A DNA stretch of 64,000 nt, from positions 186,001-250,000 of the forward strand of contig NZ_PQGA01000004.1 of assembly GCF_002917095.1 (NCBI RefSeq). The letters run 5' to 3'. Of this stretch, positions 56,041-64,000 are shown piece after piece. Under the pieces are notes generated by a model. The model did not search any database, had not been told where the DNA came from, and worked only from the letters and a program-made list of their open reading frames with translations. The stretch is from Paraburkholderia eburnea (GTDB taxonomy: Bacteria; Pseudomonadota; Gammaproteobacteria; Burkholderiales; Burkholderiaceae). The translations under genes and the position numbers were made by a program. Position 1 is the stretch's first letter. Each line of letters opens with the position of its first letter.

Positions 56041-56964
56041 ATGGCCCAGAGTGCGATAAGCAGCAAACCTTTACGCAGAACGACCGGCGACGCCTCCCGG
56101 CTCGCCGCTGTGCCCAAAGTCCGTTTGTATGTCGAGCGGCCAGAAGAGGAAAACTGGTTCGTTCATGTCGGCCACGTAACCGAACGAGGCCGTTGGCGCA
56201 CCGCGCCGCATGCGCACCCCACCTATGGTCAGGTGATTTTCGTGCGCAGCGGACGCGGCGTCATGAATCTCGAAGGCAGCAGCGTTCCCTTCGAAGGACC
56301 ATGCGCCCTGCTCCTGCCCACCGAATGCATTCACGGGCTCGATTACGAACTCGACGTCGACCGTTGGGTCGTGACCGTCGACGTGTCCTATCTCACGCAG
56401 GTCAACGCCAAGCTGCACGAATTCATCGTACTGTGGTCCGCGCCGCGCATGATTCCGCTGACCCAGGCAACCGAAGCGGGACACGACCTCTATGCACTCA
56501 TCCAGCGCCTGAAACAGGAAGTCGAATCGAGTGCCGTGGGTCATGTGCCGGGCGCCGAGGCCCTGCTCACGATGCTGCTGCTCACGCTCGTGCGCGAAGC
56601 TCATCTGGACCAGGCAGCCAACGACGGCACGCCGCGCCACGACGTACGCCTGGTCGAGCGCTTTCGCAAGCTGATCGAAGAGCATTACCGCAGCAATCTG
56701 CCATTGCAGGAATATGCGTCGATTCTCGCGGTTTCGCCCGTCCAGCTGCGCGCTGCGTGCGCTTCGGCGGCCGATATGAGTCCGACCAAGATGATCCACG
56801 CGCGCATCATCACCGAAGCGAAACGCGAACTCATTTTCGGCGATATGTCCGTCGAACAGGTCGCGTTCTGGCTCGGTTTTGCCGACGCCGCGTATTTCAC
56901 GCGCTTTTTCCGCCGCGAAGTCGGGCAGGCACCCAGCCAGTTCCGCATCGAGGCGCGTCGATAA
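56041..56964 (+). CDS. AraC-family regulator, PobR-like
   Basis: A 307-residue regulator with an N-terminal cupin sensor (HAHPTYGQVIFVRSGRG, residues 58-74) and a C-terminal AraC domain (about 200-305) ending in the GFADAAYFTRFFRREVG helix pair. The layout is that of PobR/HpaA-type activators of aromatic-acid genes. It lies between the catabolic operon and the lactonase-MFS operon, both preceded by the same 38-bp element, and is the simplest candidate for binding it. Confidence 0.9.
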   Translation: MAQSAISSKPLRRTTGDASRLAAVPKVRLYVERPEEENWFVHVGHVTERGRWRTAPHAHPTYGQVIFVRSGRGVMNLEGSSVPFEGPCALLLPTECIHGLDYELDVDRWVVTVDVSYLTQVNAKLHEFIVLWSAPRMIPLTQATEAGHDLYALIQRLKQEVESSAVGHVPGAEALLTMLLLTLVREAHLDQAANDGTPRHDVRLVERFRKLIEEHYRSNLPLQEYASILAVSPVQLRAACASAADMSPTKMIHARIITEAKRELIFGDMSVEQVAFWLGFADAAYFTRFFRREVGQAPSQFRIEARR

Positions 56965-57055
56965 GCACGGCTTTGCACGCGCGCCGCGATTCTCACGTGA
57001 CACGGCGCGCGCCTCGCACTTGATCCTTAACGCCCCAGTACATTCCCTGGTCCAC

Positions 57056-57117
57056 GCAAAAAGTCCCAGCGAACCCGGGATTTGTACAGGGACCGTCGAT
57101 AGCGCGCCGCCTATGCT
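57056..57117 (+). promoter_or_regulatory. Activator element and -10 box of the lactonase operon
   Basis: A 38-bp element (57056-57093, GCAAAAAGT to AGGGAC) followed after 18 bp by TATGCT (57112-57117). It is the second copy of the element at 47179, same length and same spacing to the -10 box. Transcription would start near 57124, only about 23 bases before the lactonase ATG. Confidence 0.7.
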
Positions 57118-57146
57118 TGACTTCAGTTTATTCACGTGAATCGAAA

Positions 57147-58319
57147 ATGGCGCATTCGTTTAAGCAACACGCCTCCCGCCTTGCGATCAACGCCGCACTC
57201 GTTGCGTGCGCATCGATCTACGGCGTCGCCTGCACCACGGCAATGTCCGCATCGTCCTCGGACGCATCCGCGGAATTCGCCTACATCGGCACCCAGCAAA
57301 AGCAGATCAGCGCACTGCGCCTGGACACGGCGACGGGCAAGCTCGTCGCGCTCGGCACCGCCGCGCAGGGGCCGAATGCAACCTGGGTGGCATCGCACCC
57401 CGCTCTGCCGGTCCTGTATGCCGTCGACGACGAGCGTGACAAGGAAGGCAGCATCACCGCCTATGCCGTGAATCGCCACACCGGCAAGCTCGAACGTATC
57501 AACGACGTCCTCACGGGCGGGCGCGGCACCACCTTCCTGCAATTCGACGCACCGTCCTCCACGCTGCTCGGCGCGAATTACAACAGCGGGTCGGTGTCCA
57601 GCGTCGCGGTCGGAAGCGACGGCAGCGTGGGCAAGCTCGAATCGACCATCGAGGAAAAAGGCTCCGGCCCAAGCCCGCGCCAAAAAAGCGCGCACGCGCA
57701 TGGCGTGACGGTCGATCCGTCGGGCCGTTATGCGCTCGTGCCCGATCTGGGTGCCGATCGCGTCTTTATCTACCGCTTCGATCGCGACACCCATGCGCTC
57801 TCGCCGCGCGCCGGCGACGCGCAGCACACCTTCGACATGCCGCCGGGCAGCGGCCCGCGCCGCATCCTGTTCAGCGCGAACGGCGAGTACGCCTATGTGC
57901 TCACCGAAATGAGCGCCGAACTGATCGCCCTGCGCTGGGACGCGGCGGCGGGCACGCTGACGCGGCTGCAATCGACGCCAATCACCAGTGCCTCGTTCAA
58001 CGGCGTAAAAAGCGGCGCGGAAATGGCGTTTGGCCGCGACCGGCGTTTCCTCTACGTGGAGAATCGCGCGGAAAACGCCTTGATGGTCTATAAAGTGGAT
58101 GCCGCGACGGGTCAGGTCTCGCTGGTTCAGCGCACGCCTTCGGGCGGAGAAAAGCCGTGGGGATTCGGCATCGACGCATCGGGGCAATGGATGCTGGTCG
58201 CCAATCAGCATAGCGGCGATGTGCGCCTGTTCCGCATCGACCCGACCACGGGCATGCTCACGGATACCGGCCAGTCCGTCGCGGTCCAGGATCCCACGAG
58301 CGTGGCCTTCGTGCAGTAA
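57147..58319 (+). CDS. Seven-bladed beta-propeller lactonase family protein
   Basis: A 390-residue protein of the lactonase family that includes YkgB-type 6-phosphogluconolactonase and fungal 3-carboxymuconate cyclase. It has an N-terminal export signal with a small-residue/Cys end (VACTTAMS), so it is probably periplasmic, and repeated blades such as HAHGVTVDPSGRYALVPDLG. Under the shared promoter element it probably acts on a lactone of the aromatic pathway rather than on a sugar phosphate. Start at 57147 lacks a strong ribosome site. Confidence 0.85.
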   Translation: MAHSFKQHASRLAINAALVACASIYGVACTTAMSASSSDASAEFAYIGTQQKQISALRLDTATGKLVALGTAAQGPNATWVASHPALPVLYAVDDERDKEGSITAYAVNRHTGKLERINDVLTGGRGTTFLQFDAPSSTLLGANYNSGSVSSVAVGSDGSVGKLESTIEEKGSGPSPRQKSAHAHGVTVDPSGRYALVPDLGADRVFIYRFDRDTHALSPRAGDAQHTFDMPPGSGPRRILFSANGEYAYVLTEMSAELIALRWDAAAGTLTRLQSTPITSASFNGVKSGAEMAFGRDRRFLYVENRAENALMVYKVDAATGQVSLVQRTPSGGEKPWGFGIDASGQWMLVANQHSGDVRLFRIDPTTGMLTDTGQSVAVQDPTSVAFVQ

Positions 58320-58333
58320 GGTCACGCGATTCG

Positions 58334-59641
58334 ATGAAACCGTTCTCCCCTCCTCTTGCGCGCTCGTCTCATCCCTGGCGCGTGCTCGTTCTGCTCGCGC
58401 TCGGTCTGCTGATTTCTTTTGTAGACCGCACGAGCCTGTCGTCGGCGCTCGCCGACAAAAGCTTCATTCATCACTTCGGACTCACGAGCATCGAGCGAGG
58501 CTGGCTTAATTCAGCAGTATTCTGGTCCTATGGCGTATTCCAGATGCCGATGGGCTGGCTCGTCGATCGCTATGGCGTGAAGCGTCCCTACGCGATCTGC
58601 TTTCTGTTCTGGTGTCTTGCGGCCGCGGCAACGGGACTTGTCACGACGCTTTCGGCGCTGATCGTCATGCGTCTGCTGATCGGCGCCGCCGAAGCGATCG
58701 TTATTCCCGCGACTTATCGCTACCTCGCGAATCATTTCGAGGAAACGCAGAAAGGCACGGCGCTCGGCATCTTTTCGATCGGCGGCAAAATGGGCCCGGC
58801 GCTGGGTGCGCCCATTGCCGCCTGGATGATCGTGACCGCCTCGTGGAAGGCGATGTTTATCGCGACCGGTCTGGTCGGGCTGATCTGGCTGCTGCCCTGG
58901 CTCGCGATGGTGAAGAACGACTATCCTTCGCACGACGAACTGGCGGCCGCGAAGGAACGCGCGGAGTCGGTTCCCCTCGGCAATCTGCTGGCAAGTCCCG
59001 TCGTGTGGGGCGGCCTTATCAATAACTTCTGCTATAGCTATTTTGCGTTCTACTGCATGACGTGGATGCCCGCGTACCTGGTCGAACAGCGCGGGCTGTC
59101 GTTGCAATCGTCGGGACTGTATACCTTCTTCAGTTTCGCGGGCATCGCAATCGTCGCGGCCATCGCGGGATGGGCTGCCGACCGCATCATCGCGCGCGGC
59201 AGGGATGCCGTCGCCGTACGCAAGGCTTTCATCGTTGCAGGTTTTCTCGGCGGCACGACGGTTCTGCTCGGCGCCAGCGCGCAATCGTCGGACATGGCGC
59301 TGTTCTGGAATGTGGTATCGCTTTCGCTGCTCGGCCTCGTCACCGCCAACAATCTCGCGCTGTGCAAACTCACGCTGATTCCGAAACCTGCAGTAGGCCT
59401 GAACACCGGTTTGCAGCAGGTGGCCACGAGTCTCGCAGGCGGCGTATCGGCGAGTCTTTCCGGATGGCTGCTGCATGTCGGCGGCAGCTATACCCTGCCG
59501 ATGACCGCGATTTTCGTGTTTTTGCTGATCGGCGCGGCGAGCACGCTTACGCTGATGCGACGCAAATGGGCGCCGCGCGTGAATGACCCTGTGCGCGATA
59601 TCAACGCTATCGGCAAGCCGGGTTGCGTCGATTGTGGCTAG
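58334..59641 (+). CDS. MFS transporter, anion:cation symporter family (paralogue)
   Basis: A 435-residue, 12-helix ACS-family protein, 15 bases downstream of the lactonase gene. It is a close paralogue of the transporter at 50369. The last residues carry CVDCG, an unusual Cys-rich C-terminus absent from its paralogue. Import of an organic acid processed by the lactonase is the likely role. Confidence 0.9.
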   Translation: MKPFSPPLARSSHPWRVLVLLALGLLISFVDRTSLSSALADKSFIHHFGLTSIERGWLNSAVFWSYGVFQMPMGWLVDRYGVKRPYAICFLFWCLAAAATGLVTTLSALIVMRLLIGAAEAIVIPATYRYLANHFEETQKGTALGIFSIGGKMGPALGAPIAAWMIVTASWKAMFIATGLVGLIWLLPWLAMVKNDYPSHDELAAAKERAESVPLGNLLASPVVWGGLINNFCYSYFAFYCMTWMPAYLVEQRGLSLQSSGLYTFFSFAGIAIVAAIAGWAADRIIARGRDAVAVRKAFIVAGFLGGTTVLLGASAQSSDMALFWNVVSLSLLGLVTANNLALCKLTLIPKPAVGLNTGLQQVATSLAGGVSASLSGWLLHVGGSYTLPMTAIFVFLLIGAASTLTLMRRKWAPRVNDPVRDINAIGKPGCVDCG

Positions 59642-59693
59642 CCGCGTGCTATAAAGTCCGCTCAGGCGCCACACCGTTTCACGCGATCCACCG

Positions 59694-60632
59694 ATGAATT
59701 CAGACGACCTCGCCGTCTTCGCGCACGTCGCGAAGTCAGGCAGCATTTCGCGCACGGCCATGGAGATGGGTGCGAACCAGTCCACCATCAGCCGCCGTAT
59801 CGCCCTGCTCGAAGCGGAGCTGGGCGTGCGGCTCTTTCGCCGCAGCGGGCGCGGCGTCGGCCTCACCGAGCGCGGCGAACAATTGCTGGGCTACGCGCAG
59901 GCGCTCGAACGCACGCTCGATGAAGCGCGCGGCGCGATGCGCAGCGGCACGGAAAGCGGCCCCGCGCAACTCGCGATTGCCGCGCAACCCACCATCGCGC
60001 GCATCATGTTCGGTGAACTCGGCCAGCGGCTGCGTGCGCGTTATCCGCATACGCGCGTGCGTTTCGTGGAAGGTCTCGCGAGCCAGATACTCGGGCGCCT
60101 CAACGACGGCGAAATCGATCTTGCGATCATGTACGTGCCCGAGCATCGCGGCACGACGCAATTCGATCCGCTGCTTGCGGAAGAACTCTGTCTCGTCGCG
60201 CCAGCCGGTTTTGCGTTACCTGACGGTCCCGTCGATGTGCATACGCTCGGCGAGTTGCCGCTCATCTTGCCCAGCACCCATCACGGACTGCGCGTACTCG
60301 CCGAATCGCTCGCGGCTCGGCATGGTTTTACGCTGCAGATCGCGCTCGAATGCGATGGATCGATTTCGTTGACCAAGCGCCTCGTGATGGCGCAATGCGG
60401 CTGCACCCTGTTGCCCGCAGCCTCGGTAATCGAAGAAGTCGCGTCAGGAAGGCTGCGTTGCGTGCCTCTGGCGAACGCAGCCGTGGTGCGGGACGTGGCG
60501 ATTGCCTGGCCGCTCAATCGCGTCATGCCCGATGGCGTGTGGCGAGTCGCACAGATGATTCGCGAACTCGCCGCCGGGCTCGTGGAAGCAGGCGACTGGC
60601 CCGGGGCGACGCTGCCGGCCCCGGACGCGTGA
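59694..60632 (+). CDS. LysR-family transcriptional regulator
   Basis: A 312-residue LysR protein with the helix-turn-helix at residues 1-60 (FAHVAKSGSISRTAMEMGAN) and a standard effector domain. It follows the MFS gene by 52 bases on the same strand and is convergent with the dehydrogenase gene at 60648. It could regulate the lactonase-MFS operon or the minus-strand operon. Confidence 0.93.
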   Translation: MNSDDLAVFAHVAKSGSISRTAMEMGANQSTISRRIALLEAELGVRLFRRSGRGVGLTERGEQLLGYAQALERTLDEARGAMRSGTESGPAQLAIAAQPTIARIMFGELGQRLRARYPHTRVRFVEGLASQILGRLNDGEIDLAIMYVPEHRGTTQFDPLLAEELCLVAPAGFALPDGPVDVHTLGELPLILPSTHHGLRVLAESLAARHGFTLQIALECDGSISLTKRLVMAQCGCTLLPAASVIEEVASGRLRCVPLANAAVVRDVAIAWPLNRVMPDGVWRVAQMIRELAAGLVEAGDWPGATLPAPDA

Positions 60633-60647
60633 TCTAGCGGTTGCTCA

Positions 60648-62246
60648 TCAATCGCGGCTCAATTCGCCGTCGTTCAGACGCCAGATTGCCATCGGATTGT
60701 CGTGCTTGAGCGGATCGGGCAGCAGCACATCGGGCACCGCCTGATAGCACACGGGCCGCAGGAAGCGATCGATCGCCGCCGTGCCCACCGAGGTCGTGCG
60801 CGTGTCCGAAGTCGCCGGAAACGGGCCGCCATGCACCATCGCGTGGCTGACTTCCACGCCGGTGGGAAAGCCGTTGAACAGCACACGACCCGCCTTGCGC
60901 TCAAGTATTGGCATGAGCGTTTGCGCTTGCGCGTAGTCGGCTTCGTCGAGCTGCACGGTCGCCGTCAACTGGCCGCTCATGCGGCGCAAAACAGCCTGCA
61001 ATTCGTCGATATCGCGGCACGCTACGATCAGCGAGCAAGGCCCGAACACTTCCTCGTGCATGGCCGCGTCGGCGAGGAATGCGCGACCTTGTGTGCGCAG
61101 CAGCACCGGCACCGCATCGTTCGGCCCGCGCGCTTCAGCGCCGCGCGCAAGCGTCGTGACGCCGTCGAGTTCGGCGAGATGCGCAACGCCCCGGCAATAC
61201 GCTGCATGAATGTTCGGCGTGAGCATCGTCGCGGCGGTTTTCGTCGCAATGGCCTGCGCCGCCGTCGAGCAGAACGCGTCGAGCGCCTCGCCCGCGAGTG
61301 CGAGCACGATGCCGGGGTTGGTGCAGAACTGCCCCACGCCCATCACGACGGAGTCGGCATAATCGCGCGCGATCTGTTCGCCACGCGCGGCCAGTGCGTG
61401 CGGCAACAACACCACCGGATTGATGCTGCTCATCTCAGCATAAACGGGAATCGGCTCCGCGCGCGCCTGGGCGATGCGCTGCAGCGCGAGTCCGCCTTGA
61501 CGCGAACCCGTAAAACCCACCGCTTGAATCTCGGGATGCGCGACCAGCGTTTCGCCGATCCACGTCCCCTCGCCGATCACGAGCGAGAACACGCCTGCGG
61601 GCATCTGCGTGTCATGCGCGGCGCGAGCGATTGCGCGCGCAACGAGTTCGGACGTGCCCAGATGGGCGGGATGCGCCTTGACCACGACAGGGCAACCTGC
61701 CGCAAGCGCCGATGCCGTATCGCCGCCCGCCACCGAAAACGCCAGCGGGAAGTTGCTCGCCCCGAACACGGCCACCGGCCCGAGGCCGACGCGCCGCATG
61801 CGCAGATCCTGGCGCGGCAGCGGCGCGCGCTGCGGTTGCGCCGTATCGACGACCGCGCCGTGCCAGCGGCCGTCGCGCACCACGCTCGCAAAGAGCTTCA
61901 ACTGGTTGACGGTACGCATGCGCTCGCCTTCCAGGCGCGCGACGGGCAGCGCGGTTTCAAGGTGTGCGCGCTCGATCAGCACCGGGCCGAGATCGAGAAT
62001 GGCCTGCGCAATGGCCTCAAGAAATGCGGCGCGCCGAGCGTCCGGCAACTGGCGATAGGCGTCGAAGGCCGCGCCCGCGAGCGCGCAAGCACGCTCGACC
62101 AACGCGGGGGTCGCGCAACCGAAGGCCGGTTCGAGCGTTTCGCCCGTCGCCGCGGCAAGCGCGTACAGCGCGCCGCCTGCGCCCTTGACGGACTCGCCGC
62201 CAATAATCATGTCGCCTTGCGGATCGAATGAAACCTGGGTTTGCAT
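60648..62246 (-). CDS. 2,5-dioxovalerate (alpha-ketoglutaric semialdehyde) dehydrogenase-like
   Basis: A 532-residue NAD(P)-dependent aldehyde dehydrogenase of the KGSADH type: FGASNFPLAFSVAGGDTASA, EMSSINPVVLLP with the catalytic Glu and the catalytic Cys in GQFCTNPG. It oxidises 2,5-dioxopentanoate to 2-oxoglutarate at the end of non-phosphorylative sugar-acid pathways. It is the second gene of a minus-strand operon, 12 bases behind a ThDP-enzyme gene. Confidence 0.9.
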   Translation of the reverse strand: MQTQVSFDPQGDMIIGGESVKGAGGALYALAAATGETLEPAFGCATPALVERACALAGAAFDAYRQLPDARRAAFLEAIAQAILDLGPVLIERAHLETALPVARLEGERMRTVNQLKLFASVVRDGRWHGAVVDTAQPQRAPLPRQDLRMRRVGLGPVAVFGASNFPLAFSVAGGDTASALAAGCPVVVKAHPAHLGTSELVARAIARAAHDTQMPAGVFSLVIGEGTWIGETLVAHPEIQAVGFTGSRQGGLALQRIAQARAEPIPVYAEMSSINPVVLLPHALAARGEQIARDYADSVVMGVGQFCTNPGIVLALAGEALDAFCSTAAQAIATKTAATMLTPNIHAAYCRGVAHLAELDGVTTLARGAEARGPNDAVPVLLRTQGRAFLADAAMHEEVFGPCSLIVACRDIDELQAVLRRMSGQLTATVQLDEADYAQAQTLMPILERKAGRVLFNGFPTGVEVSHAMVHGGPFPATSDTRTTSVGTAAIDRFLRPVCYQAVPDVLLPDPLKHDNPMAIWRLNDGELSRD

Positions 62247-62258
62247 GTTGGTGTTTCC

Positions 62259-63935
62259 TTAGCTGGCGAGGCGGTTAGCGGGCGTGATCTGCAGCGGATC
62301 GGTACGCAGTTCGATCAGCGCCGCGACGCCCGCGCGTTGCGCGCGCTCGAATGCCGCCGCGAAATCCTCGGTGCGCTCGACGCGTTCCGCGTGCGCGCCG
62401 AATGCGCGCGCCATGGCCACGAAGTCGGGATTGACGAATTGCGTCGCCGATACGCGGCCCGGATACTCGCGCTCCTGATGCATGCGGATCGTGCCGAGCA
62501 TGTTGTTGTTCACGAGGATGACGATAAGCGGTGCGCCAAACTGCACGGCCGTCGCCAGTTCCTGCGGATACATCATGAAACAGCCGTCGCCCGCGAAGCA
62601 CACGACCGATTGCTCCGGATTCCTGAGTTTTGCGGCAATCGCCGCCGGAAAGCCGTAGCCCATCGCGCCGTTGGTCGGCGCAAGTTCCGTCGCCATGCGA
62701 CGATAGCGATAGAAACGATGAACCCAAACGGTGTAATTACCCGCACCGTTCGCGATGACGGCATCTTCCGGCAGCACCTCGTTCAGATGCGAGACCACTT
62801 GAGCGAGATCGACGCCACGGATCTCGGTCGTCGGCGCGGGCGGCGTGGAATGCACCACATAGTCGGCGCGCGCCGATTCCGTCCATGCACGCCAGCGCGC
62901 CTGCGTTTGCGCGGCAACGGGGGCCACGCCATCCAGCGCACGCGCGAATACCGCGAGCGATGCGTGAATCGGCACACGCGCCTGATAGACGCGGCCCAGT
63001 TCATCGGCGTCAGAATGCACGTGAATCATGGTTTGCTCAGGCGACGGGCTTGCGAACAGCGTATAGCCCGACGACGTCGTCTCGGCAAGACGCGAGCCGA
63101 TCACGATCAGCAAATCGGCATCGCTTGCGCGCTGCGCGAGCTTCGGCGACACACCTAGCCCAAGCTGGCCGACATAGTGCGCGTCGCGATTATCGAACAG
63201 ATCCTGGCGACGAAACGATGCTGCCACCGGCAGATTGTTTGCAGTGACGAAACGCTTGAGCGAAGCCCAGGCCGCTTCGTCCCAGCCCGTCCCGCCGACG
63301 ATCACGAGCGGGCGCTCGGCGTCTTCCAGCAGCGAGCGCAGTGCGTCTAGCGACTGCGCCTCAGGCGCCGCGTGCGCAACGCGCACGGCAGGCGCATCGG
63401 CGACAGTTGCCGCGCCGAACAGCACGTCCTCCGGCAACGCGATCACCACCGGCCCAGGACGCCCCGAAAGCGCTACGCTGAATGCTCTCGCGATGACTTC
63501 GGGAATGCGCTCCACGCTCTCGATCTGCGTGACCCATTTGGCGATGCCGCCGAACATCTGGCGGTAATCGACCTCCTGAAACGCGCCACGGCCAAGAAAA
63601 CCCTGCTCGACCTGACCGATGAAAAGAATCATCGGCGTGGCGTCTTCGCTTGCGGTGTGCACGCCGTTGCTCGCGTGCGTGGCGCCCGGCCCGCGCGTGA
63701 CGAAGCAGATGCCGGGGCGGCCAGTGAGCTTGCCATAGGCATCGGCCATATTCGAAGCCGCGCCTTCGTGTCGCGTGGTGATGGTGCGCACGCTCTGCGT
63801 GTCGTGCAATGCGTCGAGCACCGGCAGATAGCTTTCTCCGGGCACGCAATAAACGGTATCGACGCCATTGCCCACGAGTGCATCGACGAGAATGCGCCCG
63901 CCGTTACGCGAGATTGAGCTTGCGGATTCAGACAT
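62259..63935 (-). CDS. Thiamine-diphosphate enzyme, acetolactate synthase-like
   Basis: A 558-residue ThDP enzyme with the N-terminal catalytic Glu (HEGAASNMADAYG), a central domain and the C-terminal ThDP motif GDGCFMMYPQE...NNN. No small regulatory subunit follows, so it is probably a catabolic decarboxylase or carboligase of the IlvB-like group (benzoylformate or sulfoacetaldehyde-type relatives) rather than the biosynthetic enzyme. First gene of the operon with the dehydrogenase; AAGGAG precedes its start. Confidence 0.88.
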   Translation of the reverse strand: MSESASSISRNGGRILVDALVGNGVDTVYCVPGESYLPVLDALHDTQSVRTITTRHEGAASNMADAYGKLTGRPGICFVTRGPGATHASNGVHTASEDATPMILFIGQVEQGFLGRGAFQEVDYRQMFGGIAKWVTQIESVERIPEVIARAFSVALSGRPGPVVIALPEDVLFGAATVADAPAVRVAHAAPEAQSLDALRSLLEDAERPLVIVGGTGWDEAAWASLKRFVTANNLPVAASFRRQDLFDNRDAHYVGQLGLGVSPKLAQRASDADLLIVIGSRLAETTSSGYTLFASPSPEQTMIHVHSDADELGRVYQARVPIHASLAVFARALDGVAPVAAQTQARWRAWTESARADYVVHSTPPAPTTEIRGVDLAQVVSHLNEVLPEDAVIANGAGNYTVWVHRFYRYRRMATELAPTNGAMGYGFPAAIAAKLRNPEQSVVCFAGDGCFMMYPQELATAVQFGAPLIVILVNNNMLGTIRMHQEREYPGRVSATQFVNPDFVAMARAFGAHAERVERTEDFAAAFERAQRAGVAALIELRTDPLQITPANRLAS

Positions 63936-64000
63936 GAAAGTGACTCCTTGTGACGGATCGCGGCGCCTTCGATAACGCTGCGGGATGCGGAAATTATGGG

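Noticed and set aside
62259..63935. Biosynthetic acetolactate synthase IlvB
   Set aside because: No small subunit or ilvC neighbour; paired with a catabolic dehydrogenase.

Overview
The window is about 64 kb of GC-rich, densely coding DNA whose protein families point to a Burkholderiaceae chromosome (Paraburkholderia/Caballeronia type). The signs are several classical Burkholderia trimeric porins, many LysR-type regulators, CheV, squalene-hopene cyclase, AcnB, the DMSO2 monooxygenase SfnG, and the DUF3348-DUF802-OmpA-DUF2894 block that I associate with Burkholderia genomes. No rRNA, tRNA, CRISPR array, insertion sequence or phage gene was recognised. The genus is an inference from gene content.

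Layout. 1-9.7 kb: the end of an OprD-type porin, LysR/SDR divergent pair, SulP anion transporter, a small CMD-cupin operon, LysR/DHA2 efflux pair, SfnG and a histidine phosphatase. 9.7-13.8 kb: CheV and squalene-hopene cyclase with a divergent TetR regulator. 13.8-21.4 kb: a LacI-controlled sugar locus (ATPase, GH42 beta-galactosidase, binding protein, two permeases) with a perfect CG-centred palindrome between regulator and operon. 21.7-26.8 kb: a four-gene operon whose two central proteins look like the stator subunits of a MotAB/ZorAB-type ion-driven motor, one with an 813-residue coiled-coil tail containing seven 51-residue repeats. 26.9-32.6 kb: AraC regulator, porin, and acnB with a visible promoter and operator-like site. 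32.7-38.9 kb: GGDEF-EAL protein, copper-related secreted proteins, LysR/MFS pair, LPS-type glycosyltransferase. 39.2-43.8 kb: an orphan response regulator that has lost its phospho-acceptor, a BaeSR-like two-component pair, an array of six 11-bp-phased TTAA direct repeats, two small secreted proteins and an H-NS-like protein. 44-47 kb: MFS transporter and two overlapping 2-oxoglutarate oxygenase paralogues.

47.3-59.6 kb is an aromatic-acid catabolic region: two 4,5-dihydroxyphthalate decarboxylase-like proteins, a LigJ-type 4-oxalomesaconate hydratase, a LigI-like amidohydrolase, a LigB-like extradiol dioxygenase, an HpcH/HpaI aldolase, a porin, an AraC (PobR-like) regulator, a beta-propeller lactonase and two closely related MFS transporters. 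A 38-bp element followed at the same distance by a TATKCT -10 box lies before both the first gene (47316) and the lactonase gene (57147), which suggests that one activator, most simply the AraC protein encoded between them, controls both operons. The window ends with a LysR gene and a minus-strand operon of a ThDP enzyme and a 2,5-dioxovalerate-type dehydrogenase.

The best candidate for an undescribed system is the motor-like operon at 21.7-26.8 kb. The next best are the coordinately controlled aromatic-acid pathway and the phased TTAA array.
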